Shown: piece after piece, positions 37,664 to 47,401 of the stretch
How the letters are laid out: each line of letters opens with the position of its first letter
Numbering within the stretch: position 1 is the first letter of the stretch
NCBI GenBank assembly: GCA_937120495.1
Contig: CAKZJW010000060.1
Location: 30,265-94,264, forward strand
Direction of reading: 5' to 3'
DNA: 64,000 nt
From: an uncultured Oligoflexia bacterium
GTDB taxonomy: Bacteria; Bdellovibrionota; Bacteriovoracia; Bacteriovoracales; Bacteriovoracaceae
The notes under the pieces: model-generated
Databases searched by the model: none
What the model saw: only the letters and a program-made list of their open reading frames with translations
Told to the model about the DNA's origin: nothing
Translations under genes and position numbers: made by a program

Positions 37664-39241
37664 ATGATAGATTGGACAGCAATTAAAGATTTACATGCTA
37701 ATAAAAAATTAGAGGAAGTTATCGGTAAGTGGTTTGGTGTAGATATTTTCTACACAGATAAACACGGTAATGTTCATTCTAATATATTTGATAAAGACCA
37801 TGAGTTTGTTAATCACTTCTTTAAGGTTCAACTCCATATGCCACATGGTAAGGACTTCTTAGCAGAAGATATCCAAACTGGTCTTGAGAAAGTTAAGAAT
37901 GCAGATGGGCAGTGTTTCTATTTTGATTCATATTTTCCGCATGTAAGAATGCTGGCTTCTAAAATTGTTGTTGATGGAGAGTTTCAAGGAGCAGTCTTTG
38001 CTTATCCATACGTAACAGATCAAGCGACTACGGCTGAAGTTCAAGAGATTGTAGATAAAATGGTTTCTTGTGGAGCTACTGAAGTAGATGCTTCAAGTGC
38101 ATGTGATCATCTTAAAAAATTAGCAGTTCATGAATTTGAATATTTAAGAGAACTTATTGGGCTTGTGGCTCAAGAAATCTCTACTGTTACTGATGAAGTT
38201 TCTAAAAGAGAATCACGCATCCATGACTTAAATGCACAACTTGGAAACAAGTACAGATATCATAATATAATTGGTAAATCGAAAGCAATGCAAAGCGTTT
38301 ATCACCTTCTAACAAAAGTATCTAACTCTGAAGCAACTATCTTGATTCAAGGGGAAAACGGTACAGGTAAGGAGATGGTAGCCAAGGCAATCCATTATAA
38401 TTCACCTCGTAAGGATGCAGTATTTCTAGCTGTAAACTGTTCAGCTTTTAATGATAATCTTTTAGACTCTGAACTATTTGGACACGTTAAAGGTGCCTTT
38501 ACTGGGGCGATTAAAGATAAAAAAGGTTTCTTTGAAGCAGCAAACGGTGGAACATTATTTTTGGATGAGATTGGAGATATGACTCTTGCTATGCAGGTTA
38601 AGCTTCTTCGAGTTCTTCAGGAGGGGACATTCCTTCCAGTTGGGGCGACTCAAGCAAGAAAGGTAAATGTTAGAGTTGTTGCGGCAACAAACAAGCCACT
38701 TAAAGAGATGATTCAAAAAGGTGAGTTTAGAGAGGATCTATATTACAGAATTAATGTAATTAACGTTGCTCTACCTGCTCTTCGTGAAAGACGTGAGGAT
38801 ATACCAGTTCTTATGGATCACTTCCTTGATAAAAAATGTGCAGAGATGGGTTATACATTAAAAACTTGGGCGAAAAAGACCTTAGAGAAAATGATCGACT
38901 TCAAATGGCCAGGTAACGTTAGACAGCTACAGAATGAAGTTGAAAGACTTGTTGTTCTTGCAGGCGACGATAAAACAATTACACCTGATCTTTTAAGCAG
39001 TGTTATAACTGATGCAGTTGATGGGCCAGCAAAGGTAGGAAATCTGAAGGGAATTAATACCAATGGCGGACTAAAGGCAGCACTAGAAGAGCTTGAAGCT
39101 TATATGATTAAAGAAGGATTGAAGCGTTGCAACTACAATAAATCAAGACTTTCTAAGGAGCTTGGTATTTCAAGAGCCGGCTTGATTATGAAAGTAGACA
39201 AGTATGGACTTGATAAAAGAAACAAAGCAGCAAATGAATAA
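37664..39241 (+). CDS. sigma54-dependent transcriptional activator with N-terminal sensor domain
   Basis: An enhancer-binding protein of 525 residues. The start ATG 37664 is preferred over 37646 because AGGAG lies six bases before it. Residues 1-115 form a sensor domain resembling the PocR fold ([14 protein letters not shown], then [19 protein letters not shown]); this is inference. A coiled linker (about 150-195) leads to the AAA+ domain: Walker A GENGTGKE (230-237), GAFTGA (277-282) for sigma54 contact, Walker B TLFLDE (297-302), then [11 protein letters not shown]. The C-terminus has a Fis-type helix-turn-helix ([16 protein letters not shown]). There is no phosphorylatable receiver domain, so the signal is probably a small molecule. 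The acyl-CoA carboxylase genes downstream are possible targets, though I saw no sigma54 promoter there. Confidence 0.9.
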   Translation: MIDWTAIKDLHANKKLEEVIGKWFGVDIFYTDKHGNVHSNIFDKDHEFVNHFFKVQLHMPHGKDFLAEDIQTGLEKVKNADGQCFYFDSYFPHVRMLASKIVVDGEFQGAVFAYPYVTDQATTAEVQEIVDKMVSCGATEVDASSACDHLKKLAVHEFEYLRELIGLVAQEISTVTDEVSKRESRIHDLNAQLGNKYRYHNIIGKSKAMQSVYHLLTKVSNSEATILIQGENGTGKEMVAKAIHYNSPRKDAVFLAVNCSAFNDNLLDSELFGHVKGAFTGAIKDKKGFFEAANGGTLFLDEIGDMTLAMQVKLLRVLQEGTFLPVGATQARKVNVRVVAATNKPLKEMIQKGEFREDLYYRINVINVALPALRERREDIPVLMDHFLDKKCAEMGYTLKTWAKKTLEKMIDFKWPGNVRQLQNEVERLVVLAGDDKTITPDLLSSVITDAVDGPAKVGNLKGINTNGGLKAALEELEAYMIKEGLKRCNYNKSRLSKELGISRAGLIMKVDKYGLDKRNKAANE

Positions 39242-39263
39242 ATAAATTTAAAATTCTATAGAG

Positions 39264-39293
39264 AAAAGGGAGGCTAAAGCTTCCCTTTTTTTT
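39264..39293 (+). terminator. Rho-independent terminator after the sigma54 activator
   Basis: GGGAGGC pairs with GCTTCCC around TAAA (one G-T pair), flanked by AAAA and a run of eight T. It separates the regulator from the carboxylase genes. Confidence 0.85.
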
Positions 39294-39337
39294 GCCTGAA
39301 AGGTATAAACTACTCATTCAAATTTGAAGGAGTATTT

Positions 39338-40900
39338 ATGTCATTTTCCAATGAGGAAAAAAGAAGTTACCTAGAAAATCTTAATGAACAAACATTACTT
39401 GGTGGTGGTGAAGCTAGAATTGCTAGACAGCATGACCAGGGAAAATATACGGCAAGAGAAAGAGTTGAGAAGCTACTTGATCCAAATTCATTTTTAGAAT
39501 TTGATAAGTTTGTAAAACATAACTGCAGCTCTTTTGGATTGGAGAAGCAAAAATTTTTAGGCGATGGAGTTGTTACCGGAGTTGGAACAATTAATGGGCA
39601 AAAAGTTGCTTTATTCTCTCAAGACTTTACATGTTGGGGTGGAGCTCTTGGTATGGCATATGCTCAAAAAATTTGTAAGATCATGGATTTTGCAATTGAA
39701 AATAAAATGCCGATTATTGGAATTAATGATTCCGGTGGAGCGAGAATTCAAGAAGGTGTTGAATCTCTTGCGGGTTACGCAGAAATTTTTCATAGAAATG
39801 TTCAAGCTTCTGGAGTCATTCCACAAATTTCATTAATCATGGGGCCTTGTGCTGGTGGGGCTGTTTATTCTCCTGCTATGACAGACTTTATTCTAATGGT
39901 TGATAAAACTTCTTATATGTTTGTTACGGGGCCAGAAGTTGTAAAGACCGTAACTCATGAAGAAGTTACAAAAGATGAATTAGGCGGAGCACATACGCAT
40001 AATGAAAAATCTGGTGTTGCTCATTTTATTTGTTCAGATGAAGATGATTGTCTAGAAAGAACAAGAGAGCTTCTATCTTTTATACCTGCAGGTAATTATA
40101 CAAAACCAACTAAAAGCTTTACTACGGATTCGATCACTAGAGAGAATAATAAACTTAAAGACTTCGTTCCTGTTAATTCAAAAAAACCATACGATATGAA
40201 AGAAATCATCATGGATGTTATCGATGATAAACACTTTCTAGAATATCAAAGAGATTTTGCAAAAAACATTATTTGTGGATTTGGTGCTGTTGGTGGAAAT
40301 AAAGTGGGAATCGTTGCAAACCAACCAGCGGTTCTTGCTGGATGTTTAGATATTGACTCATCGACAAAAGCGGCAAGATTTATTCGTTTCTGTGATGCCT
40401 TTGAAATACCAATTTTAACACTTGTAGATGTACCAGGTTTCTTACCAGGAACAACTCAAGAGTATGGTGGTATCATTCGTCATGGGGCTAAACTTCTTTA
40501 TGCTTATGCTGAAGCAACTGTACCGCAGATTACATTGATCACGCGTAAAGCTTATGGTGGAGCGTATGATGTTATGGCATCTAAGCATATTAAAGCAGAT
40601 ATCAATCTTGCGTATCCAACAGCTGAAATAGCTGTAATGGGAGCAGATGGGGCTGTAAATATTATTTTTAGAAATGAGTTAAAAGGATTAGAGGGAGAAG
40701 AGTTTGATAAGAAAAAAGCTTCTCTTGTAAAAGACTATGAAGAGAAATTTGCAAACCCTTATAAGGCAGCATCTTTAGGATATGTAGATGAAGTTATTTA
40801 TCCTGAAAACACTCGAGCAAGAATTTATAAATATCTTGAGTTTCTAAAAGATAAAAATGAAATTAGACCAAAAAGAAAACACGGAAATATCCCTCTATAA
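39338..40900 (+). CDS. pccB: acyl-CoA carboxylase carboxyltransferase (beta) subunit, propionyl-CoA type
   Basis: A 520-residue carboxyltransferase with both crotonase-like halves. The N-half holds [31 protein letters not shown] sequence and [15 protein letters not shown]; the C-half holds [33 protein letters not shown] and [21 protein letters not shown] near residue 225 is typical of propionyl-CoA or methylmalonyl-CoA carboxylases. The product transfers CO2 from biotin to an acyl-CoA. Substrate choice (propionyl or another short acyl-CoA) cannot be decided from sequence. AAGGAG precedes the ATG. The biotin carboxylase gene follows by nine bases. Confidence 0.9.
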   Translation: MSFSNEEKRSYLENLNEQTLLGGGEARIARQHDQGKYTARERVEKLLDPNSFLEFDKFVKHNCSSFGLEKQKFLGDGVVTGVGTINGQKVALFSQDFTCWGGALGMAYAQKICKIMDFAIENKMPIIGINDSGGARIQEGVESLAGYAEIFHRNVQASGVIPQISLIMGPCAGGAVYSPAMTDFILMVDKTSYMFVTGPEVVKTVTHEEVTKDELGGAHTHNEKSGVAHFICSDEDDCLERTRELLSFIPAGNYTKPTKSFTTDSITRENNKLKDFVPVNSKKPYDMKEIIMDVIDDKHFLEYQRDFAKNIICGFGAVGGNKVGIVANQPAVLAGCLDIDSSTKAARFIRFCDAFEIPILTLVDVPGFLPGTTQEYGGIIRHGAKLLYAYAEATVPQITLITRKAYGGAYDVMASKHIKADINLAYPTAEIAVMGADGAVNIIFRNELKGLEGEEFDKKKASLVKDYEEKFANPYKAASLGYVDEVIYPENTRARIYKYLEFLKDKNEIRPKRKHGNIPL

Positions 40901-40909
40901 GGAAATAGA

Positions 40910-42334
40910 ATGAAAAAGAAAATTTTAATCTGTAACAGAGGTGAAATTGCTATTCGTGTTGGAAAAGCAATTAGAGAGCTTGGACATATATCTGTTGGAT
41001 TTTGGACAGATAATGAAACGCAACCTCCACATTTAGAATATTGTGACCAGTGGATTCATTTAAAAGGAAGTAGTAATACTGAAACATATTTGAATATGGA
41101 TCAAATTATTAGTCTGATTAAAGAGCATAAAATAGATGCAGTTCACCCAGGGTACGGTTTCTTATCTGAAAATACAGAGTTCTCAAAAAAACTAGAAGAG
41201 CTTGGTGTTACTTTTGTTGGGCCACATGCTGAAGCTATTCACAAAATGGGTGACAAGGCGATTTCAAAACAAATGGCCAAGGATGCAGGTGTTCCTGTTG
41301 TTCCTGGTTCGACTGGAGAGATTGAATCTGCAGCTGAAGCGGCAGTCATTGCAAAAGAGATCGGATATCCAGTTCTACTAAAAGCCGTTGCCGGTGGTGG
41401 TGGAAAAGGAATGAGAGTTTGTGTTGATGAAAAAGAGCTTGATAAAAACTTTGAGGCCGTAAGGCGAGAGGCTTTATCTTCTTTTGGAAATCCTGGGGTT
41501 CTCGTTGAAAAATTTATTTTAAATCCTCATCATATTGAAGTTCAAATCATTGCAGATAACAACGGAAATATTTTTCATTGCTTTGAAAGAGAATGTTCTG
41601 TGCAAAGAAGACATCAAAAAATAATTGAAGAAGCACCTTCTCCTTTTATTGGAACAGATGAAAAACTTAGATTAGAGATTTGTGAAACAGCAGTAAAACT
41701 TGCGAAGGCCGTAAATTATAATTCAGCAGGTACGGTTGAGTTTATAATGGGAGAGGATAAATCATTTTATTTTCTTGAAATGAATACTCGTATTCAAGTT
41801 GAACATCCAATTACAGAAGAGATCACTGGAGTTGATCTAGTGGCCAATATGCTCAAATCTGCACTTGGTGAAGAGCTGGATATTAAATCTCAAGAAGAAA
41901 TCAAGATTCTTGGCCATTCAATAGAATGTAGAATTTGTGCCGAAGATGCCCATACAATGTTACCAGCTCCAGGAAAAATAAATGGATTTGAGACAACTTT
42001 TGGGCAGGGCATTAGATTTGATCACTGTATTTTCGATGGCTTAGAAGTAAAACCAGATTTTGACCCAATGATAGGAAAGTTAATTGGTCGTGGACATAAT
42101 AGACGTGTAGTGTTAAGAAAGATGCGTTATGCGATTGATGGTTTATATATCGAGGGAATAAAGACAAATATTGCGCTTCATAAATTAATTTTAGATGAAG
42201 AAAAATTTGTTTCAGGTCATTATACGACTAATTATATTTCCGAAATTAAACCTCAAGATGGAATTGCAGATCTTGTAAAAACTGAGAATCTTTACATGAA
42301 AGCAATATCTATAGAAGCTAATATATTAGATTAA
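40910..42334 (+). CDS. biotin carboxylase (alpha) subunit of the acyl-CoA carboxylase
   Basis: A 474-residue ATP-grasp enzyme that carboxylates biotin with bicarbonate. Landmarks are ICNRGEIAIRV at the start, HPGYGFLSEN (80-89), the glycine-rich ATP loop AGGGGKGM (161-168), ERECSVQRRHQK and EMNTRIQVEHPITE. The protein ends after the biotin carboxylase domain, lacking the C-terminal biotin domain of single-chain PccA; that domain is encoded by the next gene. The region after VGFWTDNETQPPHLEYCDQ differs from the usual biotin carboxylase text, so this is probably a lineage-specific variant rather than housekeeping AccC. Confidence 0.9.
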   Translation: MKKKILICNRGEIAIRVGKAIRELGHISVGFWTDNETQPPHLEYCDQWIHLKGSSNTETYLNMDQIISLIKEHKIDAVHPGYGFLSENTEFSKKLEELGVTFVGPHAEAIHKMGDKAISKQMAKDAGVPVVPGSTGEIESAAEAAVIAKEIGYPVLLKAVAGGGGKGMRVCVDEKELDKNFEAVRREALSSFGNPGVLVEKFILNPHHIEVQIIADNNGNIFHCFERECSVQRRHQKIIEEAPSPFIGTDEKLRLEICETAVKLAKAVNYNSAGTVEFIMGEDKSFYFLEMNTRIQVEHPITEEITGVDLVANMLKSALGEELDIKSQEEIKILGHSIECRICAEDAHTMLPAPGKINGFETTFGQGIRFDHCIFDGLEVKPDFDPMIGKLIGRGHNRRVVLRKMRYAIDGLYIEGIKTNIALHKLILDEEKFVSGHYTTNYISEIKPQDGIADLVKTENLYMKAISIEANILD

Positions 42335-42366
42335 TTTCTAGTAAAACTTTGAGTGAGAGATGAGAG

Positions 42367-42864
42367 ATGAAGTACTACATTATTAATTCAGAGGGAAAAG
42401 AAGTTTCCTTCGATGTGACTGCAAAACAGAAAAACAAAAACGGTGTTATGGCATTTAATGTTATGGCCGAAGATAGAAGTAACTATCAATATTTTGTTAA
42501 AAACTTAGCAGGGAAAAATTACCTTTCAAAAGATCAAGTAACTTGGCAAAAAGCACCGAGAGTTTCAAGCTTGGATGGCCTTGTTAATATCAATGAATCC
42601 GTTAAAGTTTATAGAGGTTATAAGCCTTCTGGTTTATCAAATGCGAACGCAGGTGAGCTGATAACTGATATGCCGGGTAAGATCGTTAAAGTTCTTACGG
42701 CCGAAGGTGCCGTTGTTAATCAAGGCGATACACTACTTATTTTAGAAGCCATGAAAATGGAAAATGAAATTAAAGCAGGGTGTGATGGTGTTGTTAAAAC
42801 GGTTAATGTTGAAGAGGGACAAGCGATTGAATCTGGTCATTTAATGATTGAGATTGAAGAGTAA
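42367..42864 (+). CDS. biotin carboxyl carrier protein of the acyl-CoA carboxylase
   Basis: A 165-residue carrier. The C-terminal lipoyl/biotin domain contains MPGKIVKVL and the biotinylation motif EAMKMEN, with K130 as the modified lysine. The N-terminal 90 residues form an extra domain of unknown function (MKYYIINSEGKEVSFDV), perhaps for docking to the other subunits. It lies 32 bases after the biotin carboxylase, completing a three-gene carboxylase. Likely part of propionate or odd-chain and amino-acid carbon catabolism. Confidence 0.88.
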   Translation: MKYYIINSEGKEVSFDVTAKQKNKNGVMAFNVMAEDRSNYQYFVKNLAGKNYLSKDQVTWQKAPRVSSLDGLVNINESVKVYRGYKPSGLSNANAGELITDMPGKIVKVLTAEGAVVNQGDTLLILEAMKMENEIKAGCDGVVKTVNVEEGQAIESGHLMIEIEE

Positions 42865-42904
42865 GTAACTAAAAAGACGTATCCTTTAGGAAAAATAATC
42901 ATCC

Positions 42905-42934
42905 TTTAAATCGAAATTTGCATTATGCTATAAT
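42905..42934 (+). promoter_or_regulatory. promoter placed for a leaderless transcript
   Basis: TTTAAA at 42905-42910 and a perfect TATAAT at 42929-42934 (18-base spacer). The ATG of the next gene is at 42942, only seven bases after the -10 box, so transcription should start at or next to the start codon. Confidence 0.5.
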
Positions 42935-42941
42935 TATATAG

Positions 42942-43499
42942 ATGACTGATGCAATCAAAAATATTGTACATGTTTCTGACTTATCAACTTACTTCTTTGA
43001 TAAGCTCCACTTCCAAAACTCTAGATCTTTGTGTCCAGTACCGGAGGAGATGCTCTTTTATTCGAGTAAAGTCTTAAATAAATATTCACTTTCTTCTGAG
43101 TTTTTTGAGATGAAAAATGGAAAGGTAAGTTCAAAGATTTTGGGACTTGAGGCCTTGTCTGCAAGTGCAAAGAGCATGAGTGAGCAAAAGAAAATCTATA
43201 AAGACATCGCTGACACAGCTCTCGTATTAACTGGATTTTTTGGAGAGTCGATTAATAAAAAAATTATTGATAAAAGCTATTATATTCAACTAGGTCAAAT
43301 GGCCTACTCTAAAGTGCATTCTCTTGATGTGACTTTTTTAGATATGCCTCACTTCTACAAAAGGATGTCTTCAAGCTTTCCAATTTTAATGGAATTAATT
43401 AAAAGTTTATCTTGTGAGTTAAACTTCCAGGAACAATTATCAGATAATGAATTACTCATTAGAGGTATTATCCCTGGAGATGAATTAAAAGTGTCTTAA
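42942..43499 (+). CDS. hypothetical protein, probably leaderless mRNA
   Basis: An unrecognised 185-residue protein without signal peptide or membrane span. It is mixed charged and hydrophobic and probably helical and cytoplasmic, with no motif I can name. There is no Shine-Dalgarno sequence before the ATG; instead TATAAT ends seven bases upstream. The stop TAA overlaps by four bases the stop of the M16 peptidase gene read from the opposite strand. No role is inferred. Confidence 0.7.
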   Translation: MTDAIKNIVHVSDLSTYFFDKLHFQNSRSLCPVPEEMLFYSSKVLNKYSLSSEFFEMKNGKVSSKILGLEALSASAKSMSEQKKIYKDIADTALVLTGFFGESINKKIIDKSYYIQLGQMAYSKVHSLDVTFLDMPHFYKRMSSSFPILMELIKSLSCELNFQEQLSDNELLIRGIIPGDELKVS

Positions 43500-46057
43500 G
43501 ATTTAGGGCCAACAGTTATAATATTCCATTTTGTTTTAAAAAACTTAGCTAAAAACTTATTAAAGTCTTCATGCTTTATGTTTCTAATCTTTTCAAATGT
43601 TTCGTGTTGGTAATCAAGTCCCAAGCCTTGAAGAGCTGGAATTGAATAGAAGCCCGCATAATCATCATTTGTTTGAATGGCCAGTTGATTTTGTCCATCA
43701 ATCATTCTCTTTATTCGATTAAATTCAGACTTTGTAAGACCCTTTGTTTGAAGCTTATCTAGAATACCCTTAATTGCCTCTAGAGCTGCTTCAACCTTGT
43801 CTTTTCCTGCACCGATATATATTCCCCAGTAACCAGCCTCAAGAGCTGTGTGGTGAATCGGTTGTACAGAGTAACAAAGGCCTTTCCTGTCTCTAACTTC
43901 AACAAAGAGCTCTGAAGATTGTCCAGAAAGATAGGCTGTTATCATTTTTAAATAAAGATCATCACTTTTATAAATAGAAAAAGCAGGCTTTCCTAAAAAG
44001 ATATGCGTCTGTTCTCTATCAAAGTCGATATGAATATTTTCACCGTTAATGGGTTTTATTGTATTTTTATTTTTCTTCTCTTTTGCTCTTGGTTTAAGCG
44101 CTTCAATATTAGATTCAACAATCTTCCTTACAACTGAAAGGGGTTGATCTCCACTATATGTAAAAACAATTTCACTATTATCTAGACGTGACTTATGCAA
44201 ATCCAGTAGTGATTTTCTTTTAACTTTTGAAAGAGACTTTTCATCGCCAATAATGCTCATTGAATATGGATGTTCATTAAAGACAAGAGAGTTAAGGGTT
44301 TTAAAACATTGCTTTACTGGGTCTTCTTTTTGATTATGAAGTGTTCGTTTTACGAGTTCTTTTTCAACATCAAGATAATCTTGAGGAAGATTTGGTCTCA
44401 GAAGTGTTCCAAAGAAATGATCACTTAGATCTTTAAAATTATCACTTAGACCATGAAGTGTAAGACCATAAGCGTTCTTCCCAGAGAATCCATTTAGATA
44501 AGCCGATTTAATTTCTAAATCAGTTTTTAATTTTTCAAAATTTAATTTGTCATAACCATAAGTCATTTGGCGAGATAAGAAGTAATAAAAGCTATTGTTT
44601 TCTTTTGATTCATACGACAGACCACCCTTTAAATAAGCATGGAGTACAAATGTTGGAGTCATTGTATTTCTTCTATATAAAAGCTTAATACCTTTTTTGA
44701 TAAGAATCTCTTGTGTGTTCTCATCAAACTTAGATGTTTTCATATTCGACTTTAAAGTCTTCTCTTTAAGTTTCTCACAATATTGATTTATATTGCTGCC
44801 AATTTTTGAAACCTTTTGTTTAAGATTTGAATCCATAACGTTTTCAGGCTTTTGAATTGTAAAATGAATATTCTTTTTAAAGAGACTAATCAGAGCAGCG
44901 TTAATATCTTCAACCGAAGCACTCTTGATCTCTTTGATAAATTCATCCTCTGAGTGGATATCTCCATTTTGAGCAAATCCGTGTCCAAGAGAAAAGGCGT
45001 AAGCTTCAATTGATTCCTTTTCATAAATCTTTGAAGCAATATACTGTTGCTTTATTCTATTTACTTGATTTTCAGAGAATCCAGATTTAATGACATTTTT
45101 TAATGTCTTTTCAAATTCTGTAATCGTTTTATTTATATTCTCCTCAGGACAGGCAAACTTTAAAAAGTGAATTCCGCCCTTATTAAAGAACATCGTTGAT
45201 CCACTTACAGTTGTTGCAAGACCAAGTTCTGTAACAAGTTCTTTGTAAAGAGGAGAAATCTCTCCATATGAAAGACAGTTTAAAGCAAGATCCTCTAGAG
45301 TTGCACCACGATCAAGGTATTCTGGAGCTTGTATATTCATTGTTACAGTTATTTGATTAACTTGTTTGCTGTGAAGGTTTACCGTCGAATCTTTTTTTAG
45401 CTCAAATTTAGGAAATGAACTTTGTTTTCCATTTGGAATTTTATAATTACTAATTTTTTTTTCTATTTTCTTTTGAGACTTAATATCTCCAGCAACGATA
45501 AGCATTGCATTTTTAAGATTATAATTATCATTTCTAAAATCAACTAATTGTTTTCTAGAAAAGTTTTTAATTGTCTTTTCTGTTCCAAGTATTTGATGAG
45601 AATAGCTTCCTTTGAAAGAGCTTTCTTGAATATTTTTAAAGTTAAATTGATTTGGATTATCAAGAGCACGTCTAAATTCTTCAAAAACAACTTCTCGCTC
45701 AGGAATTAGCTCTTCTTTTTTAAATTCAGGATTTGAAACCATATCCATTAATATATCGACAGTTTTCTCTAGAGAGTTAGCTGGAGTATTGATGTAATAG
45801 CAAGTGTAATCAAACGAAGTAAAAGCGTTGATTTCACCTCCAAAAGATTCAACTTCGTGAGCGATAAGGGCTCCAGGTCTTTTTGGTGTTCCCTTGAAGA
45901 ACATATGTTCTAAAAAGTGAGCAATACCTTTGTTATTCGCTTTTTCTAATGCACTGCCGGCTCTAAACCATATTTGTACACTGGCACTTGTGGCACCTGG
46001 TGAATTTATAAATAATGTTTCGAGTCCATTTTGATTAGTTACTTTATTAATTTGCAT
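43496..46057 (-). CDS. two-domain M16 zinc metallopeptidase (pitrilysin family)
   Basis: An 853-residue protein with two M16 halves fused in one chain, whereas many bacteria have single-domain M16B proteins of about 420-450 residues. The N-half holds the inverted zinc motif HFLEH (47-51) with the third ligand Glu near residue 127 in REVVFEEFRRA. The C-half lacks HxxEH but keeps the substrate-binding R/Y segment (VRDRKGLCYSV, then GYWGIYIGAG). No signal peptide is seen, so it may act in the cytoplasm or be exported otherwise. AAGGAA lies seven bases before its start. TATAAT at 46094-46099, on the other strand, belongs to the divergent glycosyltransferase gene. Predatory bacteria carry many peptidases, which would fit but is not proof. 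Confidence 0.9.
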   Translation of the reverse strand: MQINKVTNQNGLETLFINSPGATSASVQIWFRAGSALEKANNKGIAHFLEHMFFKGTPKRPGALIAHEVESFGGEINAFTSFDYTCYYINTPANSLEKTVDILMDMVSNPEFKKEELIPEREVVFEEFRRALDNPNQFNFKNIQESSFKGSYSHQILGTEKTIKNFSRKQLVDFRNDNYNLKNAMLIVAGDIKSQKKIEKKISNYKIPNGKQSSFPKFELKKDSTVNLHSKQVNQITVTMNIQAPEYLDRGATLEDLALNCLSYGEISPLYKELVTELGLATTVSGSTMFFNKGGIHFLKFACPEENINKTITEFEKTLKNVIKSGFSENQVNRIKQQYIASKIYEKESIEAYAFSLGHGFAQNGDIHSEDEFIKEIKSASVEDINAALISLFKKNIHFTIQKPENVMDSNLKQKVSKIGSNINQYCEKLKEKTLKSNMKTSKFDENTQEILIKKGIKLLYRRNTMTPTFVLHAYLKGGLSYESKENNSFYYFLSRQMTYGYDKLNFEKLKTDLEIKSAYLNGFSGKNAYGLTLHGLSDNFKDLSDHFFGTLLRPNLPQDYLDVEKELVKRTLHNQKEDPVKQCFKTLNSLVFNEHPYSMSIIGDEKSLSKVKRKSLLDLHKSRLDNSEIVFTYSGDQPLSVVRKIVESNIEALKPRAKEKKNKNTIKPINGENIHIDFDREQTHIFLGKPAFSIYKSDDLYLKMITAYLSGQSSELFVEVRDRKGLCYSVQPIHHTALEAGYWGIYIGAGKDKVEAALEAIKGILDKLQTKGLTKSEFNRIKRMIDGQNQLAIQTNDDYAGFYSIPALQGLGLDYQHETFEKIRNIKHEDFNKFLAKFFKTKWNIITVGPKS

Positions 46058-46117
46058 TAACCATTCCTTATATTAAAATAATAGGGATAATCATATAATA
46101 AATACGGAAGAGTTCCT

Positions 46118-47401
46118 ATGAAAATAGCTTTAATCTATGCTTTTGAAGAGTCCTATTGGTTTAGTTGTACTAAAATAGTAAAGAATTTAATTTCTTCATA
46201 TGAGTTAGCATGTGCTGATTATGAATTAATTAAAATGAATTATAACTTTGATGATAAGGATTTTTCCCTTATTGGTCTTGTGGATGAGTTAACTAGTAAG
46301 AGGCCGGATAAAATTGTAGTCCTTGATCATAGGCCGCACCCAATTACATTTATTCAAGCCTTAAAAAGAAAGAGTAATGATTACAATCCTGATTATTACT
46401 TTCATGTTTATGGTGACTTCACTTTACATTTTCCCGAGTGGAGCGTTATGGGAGACTTACTAAATTCAAAAAAGGTACACTTCTTTTGTGCTTCTGATGC
46501 ACAGCTTGAGCTGGTATCAAATTGCGTGAAAGAAGATGGAGTTTTGATTTCAAAAATACCATTCCCAGTTGAAACAAAAGAATTTAAATTTAACAAACAG
46601 CAAAAGAAGAGACTTGCTGATCAGTTTGATCTCGATGAAAAAGGATTAACCTTTTTATACACAGGAAGATTCTCTTCTCAGAAAAAAATAATTGAATTGA
46701 TTGAAACTTTCTCTAATGCAATTCTAACAAAGAAAATTGAAGCAAATAGTTATCTCCTTTTGGCAGGGTCTTTTGATTCGATTGGTTTCGTCTTTGGTGG
46801 AATTTACGAAGCAGAGGGTGAATTTTTTAGAAAATATGATCGCTGTATAAATAAACTACCTGAAGAGGTACGAAAGCAAATAAAAGTTCTTGGCCTAATT
46901 GATAACAAAAAATTGAAAGAAATCTATAATGATGTGGACTACTTTGTGAGTCTTAGTACTTATCATGATGAGGATTATGGAATGAGTATCGCTGAGGCCG
47001 GAATATCAGGTGTGCCTTTATTATTATCCAATTGGGCAGGTTTTAAGTCTTTTAGCTTGGGAGATTCTACAAAATATGTAGAGACTTATCTGGGAGATAA
47101 ATATCCTCTTCTTTGTGAGGAATCCAGTGCAGAGCTAATGAATAATCTCGAGGTTTTCAGTGAAGAAAAAAGGAAAGAAATTTCCTTGAACTTTGAAAAA
47201 TATTGCTCTGTTGAAAATATAGCGGAGTTGTTAAAAGAAAAATTGAATTTAGAGATACCAAATTTTAAAGGTTTTAATGAATTTCATGCAATGCTTTCTA
47301 GAACCTCGTCTCTTGGTCTTCAACTTTTTTATGACGAATATGAAAAAAAATTAAATAGTAACTACAAAAAACTGTATGGTGTTTATGCTTCAAAGAATTA
47401 A
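46118..47401 (+). CDS. glycosyltransferase, GT4-like
   Basis: A 427-residue retaining glycosyltransferase with GT-B fold. The C-terminal half has GLTFLYTGRFSSQKKIIELIETF, LLAGSF, IKVLGLIDNKKLKEIYNDVDYFVSLSTYHDEDYGMSIAEA and SGVPLLLSNWAG, matching the nucleotide-sugar binding E-x7-E type region. The N-terminus has no signal peptide, so it acts on the cytoplasmic face. The sugar is unknown. The next gene starts inside its 3' end (26-base overlap), so the pair is translationally coupled and probably makes a surface glycan exported by the ABC transporter genes that converge on them. Confidence 0.85.
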   Translation: MKIALIYAFEESYWFSCTKIVKNLISSYELACADYELIKMNYNFDDKDFSLIGLVDELTSKRPDKIVVLDHRPHPITFIQALKRKSNDYNPDYYFHVYGDFTLHFPEWSVMGDLLNSKKVHFFCASDAQLELVSNCVKEDGVLISKIPFPVETKEFKFNKQQKKRLADQFDLDEKGLTFLYTGRFSSQKKIIELIETFSNAILTKKIEANSYLLLAGSFDSIGFVFGGIYEAEGEFFRKYDRCINKLPEEVRKQIKVLGLIDNKKLKEIYNDVDYFVSLSTYHDEDYGMSIAEAGISGVPLLLSNWAGFKSFSLGDSTKYVETYLGDKYPLLCEESSAELMNNLEVFSEEKRKEISLNFEKYCSVENIAELLKEKLNLEIPNFKGFNEFHAMLSRTSSLGLQLFYDEYEKKLNSNYKKLYGVYASKN

